DNA of 64,000 bases, from assembly GCA_019614645.1 (NCBI GenBank), contig JABWDB010000001.1, positions 15,293,501-15,357,500 on the forward strand, written 5' to 3'. Below are positions 25,824 through 36,540 of the stretch, in pieces. Numbering within the stretch: position 1 is the first letter of the stretch; every line of letters begins with the position of its first letter. The position numbers and the translations under genes are program-made. Below the pieces are notes generated by a model that did no database searches, had not been told where the DNA came from, and saw only the letters and a list, made by a program, of their open reading frames with translations. Source of the DNA: Stratiolaelaps scimitus. Lineage: Eukaryota > Arthropoda > Arachnida > Mesostigmata > Laelapidae.

Positions 25824-27572
25824 TTACAGGAAGTAGCGCTTGCCTCGCAAGCTCTTGCAGACAACGCTTGCGCCCAACTTCAGTTGGGTTAGCTGATCCG
25901 CGCTGTTACTGGACCCCGACAAACTCGAGTCCCGCTTGTCGTCGAGCGCTTTGAGATGATCCCTGGAGCGGGCAGCGGCCAGATGGGCATAGTATACAGG
26001 TGCCGGAATGGAGACTGACTTCGCGCAACGGCCATATACATGACAGAGATTGAACGACAGAGCCTGAAGTTCGTCAGCTGACAAGTTGACGTCATCATGA
26101 ATCACCTGGTAGTGTGCAGGCCTTGAGGTGCCCTGGAGGCCGGCGTGTGAGCAGAGGAAATAGTCGAAGTTCGTTGGATGGGTCACCTTCTCTTCGACCA
26201 CCGTTCCGGCTGGAATGTTTCCAGCTTTACCTTGCCCCTGAGACGCGAGCTCGGGTCGAAAGCGAACGTGGTGCCGCTTCTGCACAACGAGAAACGTCAG
26301 AGGTGGTTCGTATTCCTCCTCAAGCTCTTTGCAGGCCAACCGAATCTGTAGCACCTCATATACCCGTACAGTAGGAAACTGCCCTTCCGAGACGCCGTCA
26401 CGGAAGAAAAACAGGTGGAGAGGCTTTGTTCGATTGGTTCGATAGAACTCACGCAAGCACTCCTTGACCATGTCCTTCAGGTTGGCAATATATTCGAGGC
26501 GGTTGTTCGTCACGTTTTGCTGGAACGACGTAACGCAGTGGTATTTCGACGGGATATAGTCTAAAGAGCCAACGACAGCCGCGATGGACGGGTGCTTATT
26601 GTTGAGCGGTCCCGGATGCGAGACATCGGCGCCAAACACAATGAACGGGCGTGTTAGGGGCTCGGGGAGCACGTTCGGTATGATCCCGTTATTAATACCA
26701 CCCATTTTTGAATTGATCTTCAACAGGATGTTGGTAACAAAGTTTCGATCGAACCTTGTACTGTCGATATTTGATCCCTTCACGCATTGGGTCATCATCA
26801 CAAGCTCGCTGTTGTTCTCGCTAACCTGCTTAAAACATTCGTACGACGTGTAACGACCAAGAATGACTATCGTCAACTTCGTTTCCGGATAGCTCGACTT
26901 GATCTCGCTGAGAATATGATAGGGAGAGTGACCAGGCTTATAGGTGTTGACGAACAGAGGAGCGGGCATGTTCATTCCAAGCTTGTTGCCCACGTCCTGC
27001 AAACTCTTGGCGAACTCCGCCGTTCGGCGGGCACCACAGCAGTCGGCTATACCCCAAAAGTCAACATCCGCACCTACCAAGAACGAGTCCACTGTCCATT
27101 GACCGCCAGAGGGCAAAACCGGCTTCCTTGCCGTCTCTATCTTCGGCGTGGGTAACACGCGTCCGTTGACACGTTCCGGCTTAAGATTGACTTCAAGGCC
27201 AAACTCGTTCATGAGGTCTCGCCCATCGGTCTCAACAATATTGCGCACAAATTTGTCGATGCTCCGAAACCTATCGACAGGTTTAATCGCCGTTTTACGG
27301 ATGAGCTGCTTGGTCTCCTCGGCCCCAACGATTTTAGCGTGTTGGCCGGCAATCGTTTTGCATACTTCCATCGGAATGAAATTCGACCCGCCATCTTTGC
27401 CCTTGGTGAGCACACACTGTAGGCCAGGGTACTTCAACGTAATGTTGTATTGCTCAGCGAAGTATTGTGTGACGCTGATCGATCTATCCTCCATTGTTAT
27501 GATGCACTGCGACACCGGCTTCCTCGAGATTCCGGACACCTTGTAACGCCGCTTGTAGGGGAGGTGTGTAAC
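25824..27572 (-). CDS. AGO: Argonaute exon 3 (PAZ, L2, MID, PIWI, stop)
   Basis: This exon has 582 codons plus TAA. The acceptor is TTTCTTCAATTTAAG|GTTACACAC. The open frame runs 40 codons further upstream into the intron, but alignment places the junction at VKIE|VTHLPYKRRY, matching other Argonautes. The protein ends in YFL, close to the usual aromatic-rich AGO C-terminus. Confidence 0.95.
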   Translation of the reverse strand, partial: VTHLPYKRRYKVSGISRKPVSQCIITMEDRSISVTQYFAEQYNITLKYPGLQCVLTKGKDGGSNFIPMEVCKTIAGQHAKIVGAEETKQLIRKTAIKPVDRFRSIDKFVRNIVETDGRDLMNEFGLEVNLKPERVNGRVLPTPKIETARKPVLPSGGQWTVDSFLVGADVDFWGIADCCGARRTAEFAKSLQDVGNKLGMNMPAPLFVNTYKPGHSPYHILSEIKSSYPETKLTIVILGRYTSYECFKQVSENNSELVMMTQCVKGSNIDSTRFDRNFVTNILLKINSKMGGINNGIIPNVLPEPLTRPFIVFGADVSHPGPLNNKHPSIAAVVGSLDYIPSKYHCVTSFQQNVTNNRLEYIANLKDMVKECLREFYRTNRTKPLHLFFFRDGVSEGQFPTVRVYEVLQIRLACKELEEEYEPPLTFLVVQKRHHVRFRPELASQGQGKAGNIPAGTVVEEKVTHPTNFDYFLCSHAGLQGTSRPAHYQVIHDDVNLSADELQALSFNLCHVYGRCAKSVSIPAPVYYAHLAAARSRDHLKALDDKRDSSLSGSSNSADQLTQLKLGASVVCKSLRGKRYFL

Positions 27573-28617
27573 CTTAAATTGAAGAAAGCTAGTGAAACTG
27601 AGACGTTCAGCTGCGCTGTCACATTCGAAACGAACGTGCCATTGAATGATGCAGGTAGACATGGGGGCTTCTCTTCGTTTCGGGCATTGCATGCATGCGT
27701 GCAGTTTATATTTACCAATTCCTTTTCACGATGGGTAGATAGGACCGGTGAATGCCCACCCGAAAAATAACGGTCGCCTGTTGCCCTATTGAGCCGTAAG
27801 GTAATATTTGATATAATATATGAAATCGCCAAAAGTATGGTAGAATTAATGAAACAAGAAATTCGTCTTGAAGGCGACAGGCACACAAATCCTTGAAACA
27901 CTCTCTTGAACGAAGACTAGACATTCTCGAACGAGCTTCACTGATCGCTTAGCCGCCTTGCTCATCTTGTCTAACGTGGAACCTGTGTCTTTACCTAACG
28001 TGCAGCGGTAATCAGTAACAGCGGTGTTGGAATGACTGTAACAGACAACGAAAGCGATATTCAATCATACCTCGATCTTAACAGCGCGCAACTCCTGCTC
28101 GATTCTCCGTCGTTCGAAATCGACCAATCCCGTGCTCAGCTGATCGACGTTGGTCTTCTTAAGGAACTGCGCAACATAATCGACGAGTGGCAGGCTTTCG
28201 TGAAAGAGTGTCGCTGAAATGTTCACGTTAAGCAGCGGTTTACACTGGCCTGGACGGATGGAGCTATAGTACCCGAGCCACATTTCTCGGCAGCCTCCTA
28301 TTAAGTAGTCGCCGGGTTGGCGCGTGAAGAATGAACGGCCAACTGCCACTGTATTTTTGGCCGTTGCCGATCCAGTGCGTACGACAACATCCAACGCCTG
28401 TATCACTTCGGGACGCAAGCCATTCAACGGTATAATCGCCACGAGCTGCATGTTCACCTGTGGTCATTAAAAAATGATTTTTTTCCAAACAAAACATAAC
28501 ATCATCTCGTTTCGGACAATCTCTTAGATGGCATACGAGCTGAAACCCACAGCAATCCCTTCGAATATTACAAAATCAATTTGTGCCTAATCTCCACAAC
28601 GTACTCCACTACGAGAG

Positions 28618-28665
<48 letters not shown>

Positions 28666-29371
28666 AGTATAGACGTCCACTTAGCATCACGAGATTGTAT
28701 ACTGTAAATTTCTTTGAAATAATTACATGTAATAGCGCAATAGTGTGATAGTAAACGAAGCTAGCCGAATCCAGCACCCACCTGGAGATAATGAATACAA
28801 CTGATTTAAATGAAGTTCTGGAAGCCTGCAAGTTCGAGATATTAATGGAGTGCCTCTAACGCTGAATGAAGTGAAATCATCTGTTGGGAATTAACCCAAC
28901 ATAATATTATGACTTCATTAAGTTTCGGTTAGGGCAGAGGATCGAATAACACAATTCTCTTACCTGATAACGAATCATGCGCGCAAATTCGTCGATAATT
29001 GCGTCAGGTTCAGCAGTGATTGACACTACAGCAGAAACTTGCTGTGAAGGTAATGAATGAGCCAGGTAGATATTGCTTCGGCCATCATATGCGGGCAGAC
29101 AACCGTTCAGGTCAGACATCCTTGCGAGCTTCTGGATAATCCTGCGATTAGTGGCAATCGGTATGGGACGATTGTTTCTGTTACCATCCAAGGCTATAAT
29201 GCTTACGTCATAGTGAAACACCTGATTTAGTGAAGAGGACACACCATATAGGTTGGACACGAGAGCGATTGGCCTGCCCTGGGTGCCCGCTGAGCTTCTT
29301 CGGGGTATGTCGCCAACCTTCAGGACCTGCAGCAATTCCTGCATCGTTTCAATGTCTTGCTTCAACACCAT
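25824..29371 (-). CDS. AGO: Argonaute (AGO-clade) small-RNA effector, complete 3-exon gene
   Basis: Exons 29371-28964, 28457-28071 and 27572-25824 join in phase 0 into 847 aa. All four splice sites are GT-AG. The product binds a guide small RNA and cleaves or silences complementary RNA. Domain order is N domain and L1 linker (exons 1-2, about residues 30-265), PAZ (about 266-390), MID (about 480-560) and PIWI (about 570-840). The RNase H-like tetrad is complete: D581 (GADVSHP), E625, D657 (RDGVSEGQF) and H795 (PAPVYYAHL). MID-pocket residues Y509, K513, Q527 and K550/K554 match the 5'-phosphate pocket of known Argonautes. The ATG at 29371 has GAGCC before it and an in-frame TGA two codons upstream, which fixes the start. 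There is no Q-rich N-terminal extension. NIPAGT and LCSHAG resemble the AGO1 type, but the protein is too divergent to assign to AGO1 or AGO2. It is AGO, not PIWI clade. A possible AATAAA lies at 25281-25276. Confidence 0.95.
28071..28457 (-). CDS. AGO: Argonaute exon 2 (L1 / DUF1785)
   Basis: This exon holds 129 codons, from acceptor TGACCACAG| to donor GAG|GTATGA. It covers the L1 linker with the motifs IQALDVVVR, VGRSFF and GGCREMWLGYYSSIRP. The 506-base intron before it contains a (TA)21 microsatellite. Confidence 0.95.
28621..28662. repeat. (TA)21 microsatellite in Argonaute intron 1
   Basis: 42 bases of pure TA, between exons 1 and 2 of the Argonaute gene. Confidence 0.96.
28964..29371 (-). 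CDS. AGO: Argonaute exon 1 (N domain)
   Basis: This exon holds 136 codons, ATG to the donor CAG|GTAAGAG. It encodes the N domain; the segments GRPIALVSNLY and AYDGRSNIYLAHSLP match the AGO N-domain pattern. It ends in phase 0. Confidence 0.93.
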
Positions 29372-30054
29372 GGCTCAAGCTTTTATCTAAATCTGATGAT
29401 AGCACAAAAAGCAAAATGCAGCATCTGAAGAAATTAGAACGCTATCACACACCCTCGATTTAGGCTCAAATTCTTATCGCTGTGTGTCGACTGTGAGATA
29501 TTTGACATCTCGCTTCGTATCGCGACTACATACATCATCCATCGTCATAAATGACGTCCTTTCTCTTAAACGAAGTCCACCAAAACTTGAGTGATCTAGC
29601 TTCCCTAGCAATCAGGACAAGAGACATTCATTGGATGGATCCTAGAAGATAATCAGTTCAGTCAGCTTTGTTTCAACCATTAGTAAAAAACTACGGTCGC
29701 ACTTTATTATGTATGTTGTAAATAGCTTTTAAGAAAATATGATTATCTGTAGAGAAACAAAATCTTAGATAGTTTGACAGATTAGGTCGTTAGTCGCCTG
29801 CTGATATTCACTCAGCCAACCATGCAGGCAAGCTATTTATGCCCGCTTATTAAGTTGTTATTATAGGCTAGTCACGTCCGATGACAACCTACGTATGCGT
29901 ATATGTCCTGCGGAAATTTATATGAGAGTAGTTCCGAACGTGGCCACAGTGAAAACCCTCCAGGAAAAATATGCAAAAAAGGACACGCAGGTCATGATAG
30001 GCCGAATTCTTGACGTAATTCTAAACGGCTGAATCGAGGTCGGCCACATAAGGA

Positions 30055-30080
30055 CACCTGAGGGTCAGCTATAGAACAAA
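30055..30080 (+). repeat. Dispersed repeat, copy 4 (diverged)
   Basis: Only the end of the core remains (ACACCTGAGGGTCAGCTATA), followed by the A-rich tail. Confidence 0.35.
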
Positions 30081-30283
30081 CAAGAAAACGCTAGTATATT
30101 ACTTAGTTAAGTATTTAGACTGTATACTCGTCCACAGCTATCGGTCCATAGAGGTCGTGCAGTATGCAGCTCTCGGCACTCGTATGGTCCCTGGCGCTAG
30201 TACGGCTACGGGCTTCCCGCCCGGTACATATATCTATATAATACATTCACCCCATTGTCAATGCGTTTGACATAGGGTGTCAG

Positions 30284-30287
<4 letters not shown>

Positions 30288-30342
<55 letters not shown>
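30288..30342. repeat. Long (TA)n microsatellite
   Basis: About 27 units, roughly 0.9 kb upstream of the Argonaute start codon. Confidence 0.96.
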
Positions 30343-30345
<3 letters not shown>

Positions 30346-33300
30346 CATACTTTCAAGTAACCTTTGATACAGCACTGATGAATGTTCGCTTTGTGGTAAG
30401 AAATGGCTCCCAGCGAACACAACTGGGTCCCGCCAGAGTGGAGATACAATATCCACCAAAGACTTCTGTCGCACGGAGTAATCTTCATTAACTACAGTGA
30501 ACACTTTAACCAGCACAGTACACCTTTGATGTAGCGCATAATAATAGTCACACAATGCACATTAACCTGTGTGCGTATCCAGCAACAAACAATACGCATA
30601 CCAATGCCTCGTGCGTACGTTAAATGAATCCGCTGGTCGTACCAAGAACACACTGACTTAGATTTCTGCCAGTTTTGAGTTGATCTAAATAGTTTGAAGT
30701 CAAACTCATCACTTTTGGCTAGCATGTAGGTTACTCTTTTCGAACATATTTAATTATTCCAAGAGAACAGATGCAATATATAGTACCTTCAAATTATAAA
30801 GTGAGTCCCTGTCAGAGCATTGTTTTATTAGATATTTGCGTTAAGTGGCCACGATAATCCAGCACGTTCTTCTCGAGTTCGGTGCGCGTACACCGTGCGC
30901 AGTACCTGAATTGGCCATTGGCCTGGATCGAAAGGACAAAACCTCTGAAGGAGATATCAACGCAGGGGGGGGTTCTTCCATCGCAAAGAAAAAATTATCA
31001 ATGAAGTACCTTCGAGTCTAGCTCCCAAACTGCAAGGAAAACTTTACTTGTAGTCACGAGGCAGAAATAAAAGCGTTTAGTTACAAGGGCGTTCTTCACA
31101 GGGTCATTTCTATAATCGATCTAACACATCGGCTCGCTTGATTCACACAATGAACAAACACTATGTGTGATGATAAATCGTTGGGCAAAACGCTGACGAT
31201 GATTTTCGCCTGCTAGATGTAATAGCCAATAGGGATCATTAGTCCTATCGACATTAATAGAGATAGTAATAGTAGTTACCTTTGTGACGCAAAAGTATAT
31301 AAGTTATCTGGGTGTAACTAGCCTGCCGGCAGTTATTCAACGGAGCGCTAGGCGAGCACCTATTATGAGTGAATGTATCTCCGATAGAGGCCTCGTGCTT
31401 ATCACGATGGGATCGATTCGATTAAATAGTGGAGACATACAATATCATGCTGTTACTTGTCATTCGCATCAATCGATTCTAAAATGGAAGCTACATGCGT
31501 TCTAAGTGAATTACCTATACATGAAGAGCACGCGGGCAAGAGTCGGGGTGAATGCTGACCGCTGACGAAATGAACTTGATTGGTCACTCAATTTCTCCTT
31601 AAGCCAGAAAATATCTATCGGGTCGCGTTGAAAATAATCAAATCAATATACTACAATATTAGAGAGTATTGACAGCATGCATTTTCAGTTGTCCGTGCAC
31701 TCATCGACTGATAATCGCTGCCAGAATGAGCGAGATGGTTACAAGACAAAACACAGGTGAGATCCCCATGATTCATCATCAAATAGCACTTCCACGTTAT
31801 ACTCAGCTCGAGTCTGGATACCGCCGTTTGCCCCTATCGAAGTAGGCTATTTGTCGTGAACGTCGACAATGCTGTGCATATGAGTGCATACATTTTTTCT
31901 AGAACAAAATCAACGAAAACGAATCTAAGCAAAATTTAACACAGATGAAACATACCGATCCTGACCAGACAAGGTGGACAGTGCATCCATAAAAGTGGTA
32001 TATTCACGACGGCGTTTTTCACGCGACGTCTGCTCATTATTGGCTCACTAGCTAGCTGATTGTTGACATCGTGCACACATGCTTCGCTTGAGGTTGGTGT
32101 CGCAGCAAGTTCAACTGATTTCAATTTCCCTCTCACAGGTGTGTTTCTCCCGTTGGAGGTACATTCGATGGCAAATGATTGATCCGAAATTGTTGATGAG
32201 ATGTGCGATCACCGGCCGTGTGCTATGTTCTCTATATTCGATCCCTTTGAAAATAGTATGAACATGGCTTCTATACCATGAGATGATACAGTTGTACTTG
32301 TGGGCGTCGTAAGCCCACACCAAGATATTATATGAACGTATTATGAAGATACAATGCGAATAACGTCTCAACACGAACTCCTTCGTGATGAACACAATCA
32401 GCCGAGCATCTTGCTTGTTTGCTTTAAGGAGTTAAAGATAGATAAACAGGATCCATTGCCTTGTTGTGCTCGCCACTACTGAGCTTAGTGTGAATTCATG
32501 TCCCTGCCTCGACGTCGATGAAGGTCATTGCGTATGTAGCGATTCATCCATTCATTCTATTCGCGCAATACAGGAAGTTGGTACCGATTGTGGGTGGATT
32601 AGCCAATATGTGGGTTCTCACGTGAGCGTAGGTACCTAGCATACCCGCGGGTCTCATAGATGGTGGCTCACAATTTCCAGAAAGCAAATTCGTAACAAGA
32701 CAAGTATGGCCCGAGGCAGAGACGCAGACAGGGAGCTGCTCACCATCCCTTCGGCGCAGGTATTTCTTCGATTATTATAACTGGAATAATGAGGTACTTC
32801 CTCACGACACGTATCTATGAATATGTATTATGAGCTCGCTTAAGATTGCAGTGAAAAGCGTGTTCTAAGTTATCAACGAAATAGGTTACACACATGTGTG
32901 TTTGCGATGGCATCCAAAATAAATGTGTATATATAATATATATATATGTATATTTTTTCATAAAAGCTGTTGTTAGAGCACCATGTTAGAGTGTTAATTG
33001 TACGTATATACACATATGCACCCTCGAAATATTAAAGTTGGCGCAACTACGACTATAACAAACATGGGAAGTGTTTAGCAATCACCTCGTTGAGGAAATA
33101 AAAATGGCATTTTTACACTACCTATTATGATATATAGATGAGTATTTCTTGTTATCGCACCAGAGGTTTTATTTCAATAGTTGTAAAATCGCGTGTTTGA
33201 CCACAGACGTAGTGAGCACTCCAGTTCATGTTATTATTATACATATATTTATTTTTTTCACCTGGGTAGTACTCTCCTATACCCAACAAATCTACTAAAA

Positions 33301-34359
33301 TTGATTCTAGCGAGTTCCAAACAAATTGGATAAGAGATAAAAGACTATTTGTTTGGAATACAGAGAACTTGCCCGCGCATCATTTATTGTTATGGTGTTT
33401 CTATGTGTATTCCAATTACTGAAACTAACCTTGCCAACAAAAAGATTTAATCCCCGAGGCAAAGGATATATAAGTTACCTGTCAAATTAGATGGTTGTTA
33501 ACACATTCGCATGATGTGTGCCACCCCTACCTCTCATTGGCCGGCCATGCAGGTCAGTTTGCCTGTTATTCACCATGTATCCGAACATAATCAGCACTCC
33601 CTCATGTTTAAAAAGAAGTATATGGCTGTATATATAGCGTCATATGTTTAGCCATCCTGGTACTGACTAGAGCAGCTGTTTGGTTGTGCGCCATCAATAC
33701 CGGACGTTGCTTGATGACAGAGCGCGCGTGAGCTAGGCTTTAGTTACTCGAGAAGTTGAAAAACGATCTGACCCCAGAACGTTTCCAGAGGTGACAAACA
33801 GCTTAAACATAAAACATTAGTTACTGAAAATGAATGAAGAACTAGATGTAAGCAAAATACGTCAAATAATATTAGTCTACATATGCAACTTCATTTTGAT
33901 CAGGGTGCGGCAGTGAGCTTTGCTCCCCTTAAAATCCGGTACAGGCGTTATCCCTTTCTAATTCTTAATCTATGTATATATGCAAACATTGCTTACATAT
34001 GCTTACATTTTAACTAGTTATAAGTTACTATTTCTGCACTAATAGTTAATCCTTTGGTATTCTACTTCTTCCATGAGTCCATTATTTTTTAACACTTCCC
34101 CGAGATAAGTGAGCTAAATTGTAGTGTGAACTGAGGTGATTCTTTTCATTGAGGTCCTAGAAACATGGTTATAGAAATGCTGGCGTACACTAATACAAAA
34201 AATCCCTTCCAGGTGTAACGTTTCTGTAAAGACCCAAATCGGACCGGTATAATTGACTCTACTCGTTTGACGAGGTCTAATAAATGAGCTCAGCACAATG
34301 TTGACACCATCGCCTTCATCACGACTGTGCGTCTTAAAATAGACTCGAACATTGTCGGC

Positions 34360-36224
34360 ATGTCAGCTCATATTTCGCCTCTCACGCAAACAACAACCGG
34401 AGCTGGCCAGACCACCTATCCGTCGATCAGCGCTCTGCACCATCCAAACCGACGGAAAGTAGCTAACGATACCGCGGACTACGACAGTGTTCGAAAATAA
34501 ACAACAGTTATCTGAATGACATCTGCGCGAGTTTCGGACTACGGCGACGAAGACGATGACGACGACGACGGCCGTCACCAGAAGTTAATTTTGGTTAAAC
34601 TGGAAGTACCATTGTTTTCATTCGGTTACGGTTTAATTTAAATTTCGGCCATTTTATTTTTATTACGTATTGTTCCATTTGGAATGATATTTTTTCGACA
34701 AGATTTGGCCATGATGTACGCTGAACGGGGGGGGGGCGCTCTCATGTTCTTTCCACTAGCGAAATAACTGTTCGTGTTACAATTCGTTGCCGAAAATGTC
34801 CAATATCCCCAGTATGGAGGTGCTCTCTCGCCCCCATCGATCGGGTGGGGGCAGCGGCAGCTTCAGTATGGGGCAACAACACCACACGGCTCTGCCGTCT
34901 GCTCGTGCTGATGGTTAAGGAGGGCTCCTCTACTGCCGTCCCGTCCCGCCCGTTCTGACGGTCGTCTTGTCTTGACTGCTCTCTTAGCACGCCAGGCTGT
35001 TGTGATGCCAACATCAGTGGATCGGCCGTCCCGCTGCTGATTCATTGACTTGACAGAGTCTAGCAGACTGGCGCATCACAGCTTTCACCAGTTTGGATGT
35101 GTGGTGGCTCCGACGATAGCGCTCAACAGCGGCAGCATCCGCAGGACTGCTGCTGGCCCCAATTACTCCGTTGAGGGTTATGAAGACCCAGACGACGGCG
35201 GTGACGTTGCGATAAAGAAAAAAAACGCTGTCGCTGGAAACGCGCACCAGTGATCCCGGTAGCGCGAAAACGAACGGAGAACGCTTCGAAGGCATTTGCC
35301 GGAACCGCCAGGCTCTGCAGTCGTTTACGGCTGTGAATGTCGGTGGTGGCTGCGTGTAGCCCACCCCGTGAATCGAGATGGCAAGAACGTATAAGTGTTT
35401 GTAGGGAAGAAGGTTGAAACAAGAAGAAAGAAAAGAACTAGTTTAGCTAGAGAGAGAGAGAGCGGAGGGCGATGATATATGAATAGAGAACCCGTTTCAC
35501 CACCGTTACGTCACACTGAGTTGGTCTGCGTGACGATTGCTGATGTGTTCTGACAGAGTGGAGGGAGGGTCAAGAAAGCGAAGGTTGATTCTCTCTGTCT
35601 GATTTGATTATGGCGACCGAATGGAGTGCAATATCGATTGAGTGGAAACATTATCAATTTGTTCTGATCCGTTAGAACACTTTGTATTGTGCGGTTGGCG
35701 AAGGCGGGTTATCTCTGTAGCTTCGTGAAGGAAAGTGTTTGTAGTGGTGAAGTTACATCGTAGTACGAACACCAGCGGCGTATACGTTTGTGGCGTTCTG
35801 GCTGGTGTTTCGAGAACGCCGTTCGACGGTGGGGAGGTGGTTGGCGCACCCCATAAATCCTTTGGACACCCAAGCAACGACTGTGGCTCTAAGCTCTGGT
35901 TGCTCGAATGCCAACCTACGAGCAACAATTCCTCTCACTGCGAAGAGTGACCGTTACGGCTGCGACACTGTTCTGTCGTTACGGCTTCTCGTTGCAACTC
36001 GTACCTTGAGAAGCGAGAATCGAGACTGGTCGCGTCCAAGTGGCCAGTCGAAGTCCGTGTTGGCGATGACGCGGTGGAACTACTACTGAGTGTGCGCGAG
36101 TCTGTGTTCATGTGTGCACTCCGTGAGCGGCGGTCTACGTATCCCCTGCTGTGCTTTGGCCTACGTCGCACGCTCTAGTGAAGCTACTGCTGGCCGCCGC
36201 GGGCTGCTTGAGTAGCCACGGTCG
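34360..36224 (+). promoter_or_regulatory. Probable 5' flank and 5' UTR of Hs2st
   Basis: GC content and CG frequency rise from about 34.36 kb up to the Hs2st ATG. The block includes a GAC/GAT short repeat (34540-34572), a GA run (35450-35463) and a G run (34728-34736). No TATA box at a sensible distance and no protein-like frame could be supported. Transcription start not determined. Confidence 0.4.
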
Positions 36225-36540
36225 ATGTCCGGCGCGGACCTGAAGCTGCACCTCCTGTCGCAACAGGCGAACGGAGTTGGCGGGGCATTCAGCGGCAAGA
36301 CGACGGTGCGTGTGGGTGCCGGCAGTATTGGCAGCAGCAGCAGCATCGGCGGGCTGGCGTGCGGTGGTAACCGTCGACAGGATGTGACCACCCGAGGATT
36401 GGAGATGCTCTCCTCGGTCGCGCGGACGCCAGCGCTCTGGCGCGTCTTCGCTGGTCTCGTTTTCTTTGGCGTGTGGTTCCTCCTATTCACGGAACTCGAG
36501 CACCGCATGCGCACCATCGAGGAGACGAACCAGTACATGG
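36225..36540 (+). CDS. Hs2st: Hs2st exon 1 (cytosolic tail, membrane anchor)
   Basis: Starts at ATG 36225 with TAG in frame four codons upstream and ends TACATGG|GTAAGT in phase 1. It encodes the tail, the hydrophobic segment [17 protein letters not shown] and the start of a helical stem. Confidence 0.93.

Larger units (their letters stand above)
29372..34359. other. Intergenic space between Argonaute and Hs2st (divergent genes)
   Basis: AT-rich and microsatellite-bearing. A minus-strand stretch at 34114-34296 (FIRPR ... TGPIWVF ... SVRQHFY) weakly resembles a reverse-transcriptase thumb. No gene seen. Confidence 0.5.

Noticed and set aside
25889..27546. Several ORFs on both strands inside Argonaute exon 3
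   Set aside because: Out-of-frame shadows of a well-conserved coding exon.
34114..34296. Minus frame resembling a reverse-transcriptase thumb (FIRPR, TGPIWVF)
   Set aside because: Only a short, gapped resemblance; not enough to annotate as a transposon copy.
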